DNA of 64,000 nucleotides from Pseudomonadota bacterium (GTDB lineage Bacteria; Bdellovibrionota; UBA1018; CAIMNF01): NCBI GenBank assembly GCA_027488515.1, contig JAIYBN010000004.1, positions 62,001 to 126,000 of the forward strand, read 5' to 3'. Shown piece by piece: positions 28,237 to 35,666 of this stretch (position 1 is its first letter; each line of letters starts with the position of its first letter). The notes under the pieces were generated by a model. It saw only the letters and a program-made list of their open reading frames with translations, ran no database searches and was not told where the DNA came from. The position numbers and the translations under genes were made by a program.

Positions 28237-29559
28237 ATGGCAAAGCGGCCTGTGTTAACCGAGGCAATCATCAAAAGTTTGAAGCCAGGCGAAAAATCCA
28301 AGAAGGTCTTCGACAGCAATGGTTTGTACCTTGAAATCTCTCCGGGCGGTGGCAAGTGGTGGCGTTTGAAGTACCGGTTCGCCGGGAAGGAAAAGAGGCT
28401 ATCACTGGGTGTCTATCCCGATGTCCGGCTGAAAGACGCCCGGAAGCGCCGGGATGAGATGAGGAACCTGATCCGTGAAGGATTGGATCCGAGTCAGAGT
28501 CGACGGAAAGTCCGTTCCAGCAAGACGGAGAGGGTGACTCATCACGAAGAATTGGATTTCTTCGGGAGATCGATCATTGATTTGGGATTACAGGGGAAAG
28601 CGAATCTGTCGTTTTTGGATCATCGGTCGATCGCAGACATGGATTTGAACCTGATGGCTGATCCGCTCATCGATCCACTCCATGAATTTGTCAACCGACC
28701 CGGCAAGCACGTCCGTGCCCATCTGGTTTATTGCTGCTACGCGCTTGCAGGTGGGAATCGAGCGCCTTCGTCAGAGGAGCAAGTGCTTCTCCGGAAAATC
28801 GCGTCCTGGGTGGAATGGCTCCATGCGGGTTCACTGGCCATCGATGACATTCAGGATCGCGCAGAAAGCCGGCGGGGGCGTCCGGCTCTACATGTGACGA
28901 TGGGGGAACCCGCAGCGATCAACGCCGCAAACTGGCTTTACTTTTGGCCCACACAGTTGCTCCGGGACGGCAGAATCTCTCAAAGTTTGGAGCTCGAGAT
29001 CTACCGGATTTACCACGAAACCATGACCCGGGCTCACTATGGGCAGGCTCTCGATCTTCATTTTGACATGTGTCGGGTTCCGCGGGACCGGGCTCAGTCG
29101 ATCTCTTTGGCTGCAATCGGTTTGAAGACCGGCTCATTGATGGAGATGTGTTCCGAGATGGGTGCGATGGTGGCTGGTGCCGGTTTGGAAACCCGAAAGA
29201 TTCTTTCGAGGTTCGGGTTTGAATTTGGCGTGGATTTGCAAAAATTCAATGACTTGAAGGATTACAGGCCTGAGGTGCTGAGTGAGAGTTTTCAGCAAGG
29301 GAGCCTGGTCCGTCCGTCTTGGGTCTGGGCCACAGCCGCCCGGATTCTGGATGATGACGAGTTCAAAGTACTTCAGGACGGGGTGTCCAGGGGTTTGATC
29401 AGTTGCAAGCTGAGAGATCGGGCTGTTGCAGAAGCAAGGGCTCGGGCGGAAGCATCCCTCCGCTCGAACTTGAAACACCTTGAAGATCACTTCGCGAAAA
29501 GTCCCGCATTAAAAAGAGTGAGAGATCTGGCGTCGAACATCATGGAGGCATATCGGTAA
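28237..29559 (+). CDS. crtE: fusion protein: N-terminal DUF4102 integrase arm-DNA-binding domain + polyprenyl (GGPP) synthase, CrtE-like
   Basis: aa 1-95: LTEAIIKSLKPGEKSKKVFDSNGLYLEISPGGGKWWRLKYRFAGKEKRLSLGVYPDVRLKDARKRRDEMRNLIREGLDPS. Then polyprenyl synthase: GKHVRAHLVYCCYALAGG, first Asp-rich motif DDIQD, second motif LQKFNDLKD. Position next to crtI/crtB. Confidence 0.88.
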   Translation: MAKRPVLTEAIIKSLKPGEKSKKVFDSNGLYLEISPGGGKWWRLKYRFAGKEKRLSLGVYPDVRLKDARKRRDEMRNLIREGLDPSQSRRKVRSSKTERVTHHEELDFFGRSIIDLGLQGKANLSFLDHRSIADMDLNLMADPLIDPLHEFVNRPGKHVRAHLVYCCYALAGGNRAPSSEEQVLLRKIASWVEWLHAGSLAIDDIQDRAESRRGRPALHVTMGEPAAINAANWLYFWPTQLLRDGRISQSLELEIYRIYHETMTRAHYGQALDLHFDMCRVPRDRAQSISLAAIGLKTGSLMEMCSEMGAMVAGAGLETRKILSRFGFEFGVDLQKFNDLKDYRPEVLSESFQQGSLVRPSWVWATAARILDDDEFKVLQDGVSRGLISCKLRDRAVAEARARAEASLRSNLKHLEDHFAKSPALKRVRDLASNIMEAYR

Positions 29560-29560
29560 A

Positions 29561-31072
29561 ATGGAAAATCGCAGAAAAATAGCAGTCATTGGCAGTGGCT
29601 TCGGTGGATTGTCTTCAGCGATACGCTTGCAAGCAGCAGGACACGAAGTGGTTCTGCTCGAGAAGCGTGACCAGCCGGGCGGCAGGGCTTACGTGTACCG
29701 CGATCAGGGTTTCGTGTTTGACGCTGGCCCCACGGTGATCACGGCCCCGGAGTGCCTGAAAGAGCTTTTCGAAGTTTCCGGCAAGCGAATGAGCGACTAT
29801 GTCGAAATGATGCCCGTGACTCCGTTTTACCGCTTGTTCTGGGAAAACGGTTATTCCTTCGATTACTCGAATGACCCCGAACGGACTATGGAACAGATCC
29901 GGTCTAAATCGCCTCAGGATGTGGACGGGTACAACAGGTTCTTGGATTATTCCAAGGAAGTGTTCGACGAAGGCTATACCAAACTGGCCCATGTGCCGTT
30001 TTTGGACTTGTGGAGCATGATCCGGGTGGCCCCCCAACTCATCCGACTCAAGGCGCATCGTTCGGTCTACAAGACCATCGAAAAGTATGTAAAGGACAAA
30101 GAGCTCAGACAGGCCTTCAGTTTTCATTCCTTGCTCGTCGGTGGAAATCCGTTCCGGACCTCCTCGATTTATACCTTGATTCATTTCCTCGAGCGCAAAT
30201 GGGGCGTTTTCTTCCCACGTGGCGGTACCGGGGCGCTCATCAAGGGTTTGGTCCGTCTTTTCGAAGATCTTGGTGGGAAACTCCGTCTTTCCAGCGAAGT
30301 CGAAGAGATCCTCACCAAAAATGGAAGAGTCCGGGGCGTCCGGGTGGGAGGAGAGGACCATGAGTTCGACCTTGTGGTCTCGAATGCCGATGTGGTTCAC
30401 AGCTATACCCATCTCCTGAAAGCGAGTCGGGAAGTCGAGCCATCGAGAAGGAAAGCGCTCGGGCAGTCGCAAAGCATGTCCCTGTTTTTGATCTACTTCG
30501 GTACGAATCGACAGTACCCGTCTCTCGCCCATCACAACATCCTTTTCGGAAAGTCCTACCGCGAGCTGTTGGATCAAATCTTCGGGAAGTGTGATGCGAT
30601 TCCGGAGGATTTCTCACTCTACCTCCATGCGCCCACGCGGACGGATCCGGCGATGGCTCCAGAGGGATGCGAGGCCTTCTATGTCTTGTCGCCTGTTCCA
30701 CATCTCGGTAACCTTCCGATCGACTGGAAAAAACAAGGACCGATCTACGCAGAGCGGATTCTGGACTACATCGAGTCGCGATATGCGCCGGGTCTCAAGG
30801 AATCGATTGTGACCCAGAGGATTTTCACCCCTGAGGACTTCAAGGGGGAACTCAACTCCCACTTGGGGGCCGCATTCTCGGCCGAACCTGTCCTGCTGCA
30901 AAGCGCCGCCTTCCGGACGCACAATCGCGACGATCACCTGAAGGGGATGTATTTTGTCGGGGCAGGAACCCATCCCGGAGCGGGAGTTCCGGGCGTGGTG
31001 AATTCTGGAAAGGCCACCGCCAATCTCATTTTGCAAGACCTGCAAGACGGAAGGCTCCAGGGGACGGTCTGA
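29561..31072 (+). CDS. crtI: phytoene desaturase
   Basis: IAVIGSGFGGLSSAIRLQAAGHEVVLLEKRDQPGGRAYVYRDQGFVFDAGPTVITAP; C-terminal YFVGAGTHPGAGVPGVVNSGKATANLIL. Confidence 0.96.
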   Translation: MENRRKIAVIGSGFGGLSSAIRLQAAGHEVVLLEKRDQPGGRAYVYRDQGFVFDAGPTVITAPECLKELFEVSGKRMSDYVEMMPVTPFYRLFWENGYSFDYSNDPERTMEQIRSKSPQDVDGYNRFLDYSKEVFDEGYTKLAHVPFLDLWSMIRVAPQLIRLKAHRSVYKTIEKYVKDKELRQAFSFHSLLVGGNPFRTSSIYTLIHFLERKWGVFFPRGGTGALIKGLVRLFEDLGGKLRLSSEVEEILTKNGRVRGVRVGGEDHEFDLVVSNADVVHSYTHLLKASREVEPSRRKALGQSQSMSLFLIYFGTNRQYPSLAHHNILFGKSYRELLDQIFGKCDAIPEDFSLYLHAPTRTDPAMAPEGCEAFYVLSPVPHLGNLPIDWKKQGPIYAERILDYIESRYAPGLKESIVTQRIFTPEDFKGELNSHLGAAFSAEPVLLQSAAFRTHNRDDHLKGMYFVGAGTHPGAGVPGVVNSGKATANLILQDLQDGRLQGTV

Positions 31073-31888
31073 ATGGGGATGACTCCCGACCAGGCGATTC
31101 GCCAAGGATCCAAGAGTTTCGCACTGGCTTCCATGTTCCTTCCTTCGGAGAGCAGGACCCGTGCGAGAGTCCTCTATCAGTGGTGCCGGTCCTGTGACGA
31201 CCTGATCGATGAGGCAAAAGATGCGGAAGATTTGAAGAAGAGATTGGATCTCCTGTTTCAAATGCCGCCACCGGACTGGGTGAATCCTGATCACGCCAAG
31301 GAGTTGATCGAGGGTTTCAAGATGGATGCCGCCGGAGTTCATATCCGGAACCTTGAGGATCTGGATCTGTATTGTTTCAGGGTGGCCGGGGTGGTGGGGT
31401 TGATGATGTGTCCACTTCTCGGGGCTGATCTCGAACAAGGCCAGGCTGCCGCATCCGCACTCGGAAAGGCGATGCAGTTGACCAACATTTGTCGGGATGT
31501 TCAGACCGATGCGCATTTGGGGAGAGTCTACCTGCCCGCTGAGTTCTGGCGTGGGGCCCCCGATTCGCACGCTCCTCCGACCGCGGCCGAGCTGGTGGCT
31601 CGCCCGGAGCGGGCCTACCCGGCGGTCAAGTGGCTCTTGGGAATTGCCGATGAAAGGTACCGGGAGGGGTTCAAGGGCTTACGGTATTTGCCCCTGCGGT
31701 GTGCATTCGCCATCGCGGTTGCCGGACTGGTGTATCAGAAGATCGGGAAGCGTCTCCTGACTGAAGCGGAAAAGGATCCTGAGAAAGCATTCCGGAAAAG
31801 AACCGTGGTTTCCCGTGCAGGGAAATTCGCCTCCCTGTTCCAGGCCCTGTGGCTGGTGCTCCAGTCACGACTTCCTGTAAAAACGTGA
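31073..31888 (+). CDS. crtB: phytoene synthase
   Basis: SKSFALASMFLPSESRTRARVLYQWCRSCDDLIDEA (DDLID), LGKAMQLTNICRDVQTDAHLGRVYLP. Confidence 0.96.
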   Translation: MGMTPDQAIRQGSKSFALASMFLPSESRTRARVLYQWCRSCDDLIDEAKDAEDLKKRLDLLFQMPPPDWVNPDHAKELIEGFKMDAAGVHIRNLEDLDLYCFRVAGVVGLMMCPLLGADLEQGQAAASALGKAMQLTNICRDVQTDAHLGRVYLPAEFWRGAPDSHAPPTAAELVARPERAYPAVKWLLGIADERYREGFKGLRYLPLRCAFAIAVAGLVYQKIGKRLLTEAEKDPEKAFRKRTVVSRAGKFASLFQALWLVLQSRLPVKT

Positions 31889-33829
31889 CATCTCCGGCGC
31901 ATGAGCGGCGGTCAACGCGCCCACCAGGAAAAAGAGCGGTTCCCAAGTTTTTGTGAACCCCATCAGTGCCATGGCCCCGATGATGGAAATCACTGTCGAT
32001 GGCCAGGCTCTCTTGATGTAACTCGAATGACTCCAGCCGAGATTCGACTGCTGGAATTTGACCGAGTCCCAGCTGTGCCAGAACACGAAAAAGCACAAGA
32101 ACCCAGGTAAAAGCGGCAGAGCGGCAAGCCCGGCTGCCAGCCCGAGTGTACTGAGAACTCCCAAGTGGTGAAAACCTGAAGTCCGGGCCACGTACTGGTT
32201 CAGTCGGGTGGCGGCGATCAAAGCAAGTGACATCAGGATCAGCGAAAACGTGCGAGCCTGCGACAAGGAAATCAGCCTGAATAATTCTGCCTTGCCCGTG
32301 AGGTGTTCCAAAATAGGAAGGGACTCCTCCCAGTGGAAAAACACCCCGAAGAGGGAAGCAAACAGCCCCCAGATCCAAGAGAGGATCCTGACCCGGGTTT
32401 GGTTTTCGGAAAAACGGATGGCCCGGTGCCACTGTCCCTCGCCGAAGTGGTCCGCAGATTGGGCAATGAAGAAGATCAATGCCAGCAAAGGCGTGAGCGC
32501 GCAGAACAGCAAAAAGATGAAAATCTTGATCAGATAGCGCGGGAGAAAGAGCGAGTTTCGATCGCTCTTCGGACTCATCAGATGATCGATACTGCCGTGC
32601 CCGATACCGATAGTGATCAATCCCAGCAAGGGTATCAGCCAGACCACAGCGGTCATTCCTGAAAGATGGAGGAGCCACGTGAGGAGGGCTCCGAAGATGA
32701 AAGGGTGCTGCAGGAGCAGTTGACGGATGAACGGTCGCAAAGGCAGGGTCATGAAGATCCGGATTTCATCCGTCAGACTCGAATCTTCGTCTAAAAATGA
32801 AAACACACGATTGGGTGGATTGCGCTCGAATAGCCTGAAAAAGACCTTGGCCCCCGAGGCCCCTTTTTGTCGCAGAACCCCCAAAAGGATTTCGTCATAT
32901 AGCTGGAACCGGGGAGCGAGGAATTCACCCTGGTTTCCGGGGTGAATGGCACGACAATTTCTTTGAAAGGAGTAGCCGGTACTGGGCTTGACCCGTCCTG
33001 CGGCACTTCCGATCGAGTGGATCCGCTTGCCGCCAAAAGGAGACGGGAATCGTGGCCTGACCTCCCTGCTCATCGGGATGTCGCCCGTCTCGCGGCTGAC
33101 GACCCGGAAGGATTTAATTCCCAGTTGATTCGAGAGGTGGTCTCTCAGGAGTCGTTCGCACTCGGAGTCGGGAATCCTGATATTTGAAAAGACTGTGAAC
33201 TCAACCAATGCCGACCGTTTTGAAAAAGGCAGGGTGTAGACAAATCGAACCGCCCCCTCTTGGGGGACGCGGAAGTCCATCAGGGTGACCGTCGCAGGAT
33301 CAAAGACATCCCGGTCGGTTTCAATCTCGAAGCCCAGAAAATACTGGATCATGGAATCTCTCGGGAATCTGGCGACTGAACTCAGGACTCCCTCCGACCA
33401 AATGCTGATACCTGAGCCGAGATCGAGTTGTACCAGATCTCCGGATTCTGTATTCAAGGGCCTGACTTTTTCGACTGTATCGGCCAGACGAACCAGTCTT
33501 GAGTCGGTTGCCAGACGATTTTCCAAGTCGGTCAGAATCTCTGAACCGGGGATCCTCTCATAGACGTAATCTTCAAAACTCCGCTGAAGGTGCTCGCCTT
33601 CCGGACCGAAAATCTCGAACTCGTGCCATTGCTGGGCAACGAGATGAGAGAACGGGTGAGTGGACCGGTCACGACGCCGCCAGCTTGAGAAAGTTTTTTT
33701 GGAGAGGCTCTCGCTGTCTGGCTCAACCAAAGCCAGTTTCAAGTGGGCATCTGCGGTCGAGAGAATGGCTTGGGCATGTAAAAAACCTGACAGGCCTCCA
33801 CCAATGATTGTTGTGTTGAAACGGGTCAC
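31865..33829 (-). CDS. crtY-blh: fusion: lycopene beta-cyclase (CrtY, N-term) + Brp/Blh-type beta-carotene 15,15'-dioxygenase (C-term)
   Basis: N-term FAD motif IIGGGLSGFLHAQAIL and LPFSKRSALVEFTVFS. C-term polytopic Blh region: GIGHGSIDHLM, SADHFGEGQ, VFWHSWDS. Overlaps the crtB 3' end by 24 bp. Confidence 0.88.
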   Translation of the reverse strand: MTRFNTTIIGGGLSGFLHAQAILSTADAHLKLALVEPDSESLSKKTFSSWRRRDRSTHPFSHLVAQQWHEFEIFGPEGEHLQRSFEDYVYERIPGSEILTDLENRLATDSRLVRLADTVEKVRPLNTESGDLVQLDLGSGISIWSEGVLSSVARFPRDSMIQYFLGFEIETDRDVFDPATVTLMDFRVPQEGAVRFVYTLPFSKRSALVEFTVFSNIRIPDSECERLLRDHLSNQLGIKSFRVVSRETGDIPMSREVRPRFPSPFGGKRIHSIGSAAGRVKPSTGYSFQRNCRAIHPGNQGEFLAPRFQLYDEILLGVLRQKGASGAKVFFRLFERNPPNRVFSFLDEDSSLTDEIRIFMTLPLRPFIRQLLLQHPFIFGALLTWLLHLSGMTAVVWLIPLLGLITIGIGHGSIDHLMSPKSDRNSLFLPRYLIKIFIFLLFCALTPLLALIFFIAQSADHFGEGQWHRAIRFSENQTRVRILSWIWGLFASLFGVFFHWEESLPILEHLTGKAELFRLISLSQARTFSLILMSLALIAATRLNQYVARTSGFHHLGVLSTLGLAAGLAALPLLPGFLCFFVFWHSWDSVKFQQSNLGWSHSSYIKRAWPSTVISIIGAMALMGFTKTWEPLFFLVGALTAAHAPEMSRFYRKS

Positions 33830-33904
33830 CGGAGGACTCCCGAATTTACGTGGGCTTTAGACTGTATCACCTGATTGGACAACAATGACTCCCGCGTTCC
33901 GTCA

Positions 33905-33921
33905 ACAATTACCCGAATTGT
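33905..33921. promoter_or_regulatory. palindrome in the crtY-blh / rhodopsin divergent intergenic region
   Basis: ACAATT-ACCCG-AATTGT. Confidence 0.4.
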
Positions 33922-33976
33922 CTAAATTCAGGTTTTATCCTGATTGAGGTTGCAAACCGTGTCAATCGAGCTTACC

Positions 33977-33994
33977 GTTTACGAGAACGTAAAC
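33977..33994. promoter_or_regulatory. perfect hairpin/palindrome in the rhodopsin leader
   Basis: GTTTACG-AGAA-CGTAAAC, 7-bp perfect arms, 25 bp upstream of the rhodopsin ATG. Confidence 0.5.
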
Positions 33995-34019
33995 AACTTG
34001 AAACAGGAGGCTCCAGAAT

Positions 34020-34739
34020 ATGGAACACTTAAAAATTGCGAGCGATAATTACGTAGCATTTACGTTTTTTATCGGAACTATGGCCATGATGGCTGCATCG
34101 GTCTTTTTCTTTTTTGAAATCGGCAACACTGCCAAGAAGTGGCGTCAGTCGGTATTGGTATCGGGTTTGATCACCTTTATCGCCGCGGTGCACTACTACT
34201 ACATGAGAGGCTACAATCTCCACACCGGAGATTCCCCCACTTTCTTCCGTTACGTCGACTGGATTCTGACTGTTCCCCTGATGTGTGTTGAGTTCTTCCT
34301 CATCACCAAAAAGGCCGGAGCGAAGATCGGTCTTCTGTGGAAACTCATCGCAGCTTCGTTGGTCATGCTGGTCACCGGTTACCTCGGTGAGACCATCTAC
34401 CGCGACAGAAGCGTGTTCTGGGGCGTGATGTCCGGAATCGCTTACTTCTACATCGTCTACCTGATTTGGGTGGGTGAAGTTGCTGAACTTGCAAAGAACG
34501 CCGGTCCTCAAGTGGCCAAGGCCGTTCGCGTGCTCGCTTGGTTCGTCCTGGTGGGTTGGGCGGTGTATCCGCTCGGCTACATCCTCGGAACTCCGGGTGG
34601 ATTGTTCGGAATCCAGCTGGTTAGTGATCCTGCAGCAGCAGTTCGCTCGATGGACATCGTGTACAACATCGCCGATGCGATCAACAAGATCGGTTTCGGT
34701 TTGGTGATTTACTCTCTGTCCAGAAGCGAAGAGGCATAA
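34020..34739 (+). CDS. proteorhodopsin-type light-driven proton pump (DTE motif, Met at spectral-tuning site)
   Basis: Helix C RYVDWILTVPLMCVEF (D80/T84/M88/E91 here, = PR D97/T101/L105/E108), H58 (PR H75) in AAVHYYYMRG, helix G DIVYNIADAINKIGFG (D219, K223). RBS AGGAGG. Confidence 0.95.
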   Translation: MEHLKIASDNYVAFTFFIGTMAMMAASVFFFFEIGNTAKKWRQSVLVSGLITFIAAVHYYYMRGYNLHTGDSPTFFRYVDWILTVPLMCVEFFLITKKAGAKIGLLWKLIAASLVMLVTGYLGETIYRDRSVFWGVMSGIAYFYIVYLIWVGEVAELAKNAGPQVAKAVRVLAWFVLVGWAVYPLGYILGTPGGLFGIQLVSDPAAAVRSMDIVYNIADAINKIGFGLVIYSLSRSEEA

Positions 34740-34752
34740 GTCGTAGACTGAG

Positions 34753-34785
34753 GGGTCGGGTGCGAGAGCACCCGGCCCTTTTTTT
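34753..34785 (+). terminator. rho-independent terminator of the rhodopsin gene
   Basis: GGGTCGGGTGC-GAGA-GCACCCGGCCC followed by T7. Confidence 0.9.
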
Positions 34786-35146
34786 ATTTCAACAGTCCGG
34801 AAGTGAGCGAAATGGCCTTAAAGTACTGGATGGCGATCAGTCCATTCAGGACACAAAAAAACGAGGCGGGCAGGCATTGGAGGACGCTGTCTTTCACCCG
34901 GATACGGGTGACCACACCCATCGCCATCAGGACGCAGAGGCCCGCACCGGCAAGGGCGCCGATCAGTGGCACAAAGTGGCCGGTCATGACTCCGAGACCA
35001 CCCAGAATTTCAAGAATTCCCGTCAAGACCCGGTAGCGGGGCACCTGGAAGCGTTCGAATTCGGCTTTCATGAAGGGTGAGACGAGGCACTGGAACCCGT
35101 AGATCAGAAAGCCGAGTCCCGAGACCAGGGATGCGACCGGTAGCAC
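34784..35146 (-). CDS. DoxX-like membrane protein
   Basis: Four hydrophobic helices, RVLTGILEILGGLGVMTGHFVPLIGALAGAGLCVLMAMGVVTR; GTG start adjacent to upstream stop. Confidence 0.7.
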   Translation of the reverse strand: MLPVASLVSGLGFLIYGFQCLVSPFMKAEFERFQVPRYRVLTGILEILGGLGVMTGHFVPLIGALAGAGLCVLMAMGVVTRIRVKDSVLQCLPASFFCVLNGLIAIQYFKAISLTSGLLK

Positions 35147-35491
35147 TTAGTTTTGTCCCAGGTGAGAATAAGCGACTACCAAGCTCAGTGTCAGAAGGAC
35201 AAAAGACGGGATGAATTTGGTCACGGGATTCTTGACTCTGAGATGGGTGAACTGCGCGCCGACCATGAGGATGGCCATGGAAACAGCCGAGTAGAAGACC
35301 AGGGGAGGAAACCAGATCCCTGCGATCAGGAGTGCTGCCAGGCTGATCTTCAGGGCTCCCACCAAGCTCCGGAACCACGTGGGGTAACCGAAATGTTCGA
35401 ACTCTTTGACGATGTTGTCAAAGCGAAGCACCCAAACCATCCAGACAGAAACTGCAATCAAGATTTGAATGCCGACAATCAATGAATTCAT
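35147..35491 (-). CDS. DoxX-like membrane protein (tandem paralogue)
   Basis: MNSLIVGIQILIAVSVWMVWVLRFDNIVKEFEHFGYPTWFRSLVGALKISLAALLIAGIWFPPLVFYSAVSMAILMVGAQFTHLRVKNP. Confidence 0.7.
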   Translation of the reverse strand: MNSLIVGIQILIAVSVWMVWVLRFDNIVKEFEHFGYPTWFRSLVGALKISLAALLIAGIWFPPLVFYSAVSMAILMVGAQFTHLRVKNPVTKFIPSFVLLTLSLVVAYSHLGQN

Positions 35492-35666
35492 GTTTGGTCT
35501 CCGCAACCCGCCAGGGGGCGTTGCTTTTTGAATTGAGAGCGCAACCTTCATTTTCGGCGCTGACGTCTTGATTGTAAAGGTAAAACTCCTCAGTTGGCTC
35601 GCGTTGACGCCTGTGTCGGGTTCATTCATAGTGGTGGTAACCCTCCATCAGCAAAGGATTCGAATC

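Noticed and set aside
28237-28521. Functional integrase gene
   Set aside because: Only the arm-binding domain is present; no core-binding or catalytic R-H-R-Y domain follows.
34020-34739. Sodium pump, chloride pump or blue-absorbing rhodopsin
   Set aside because: Helix C motif is D-T-E with Met at the tuning site, not NDQ (sodium), NTQ/TSA (chloride) or Gln (blue).
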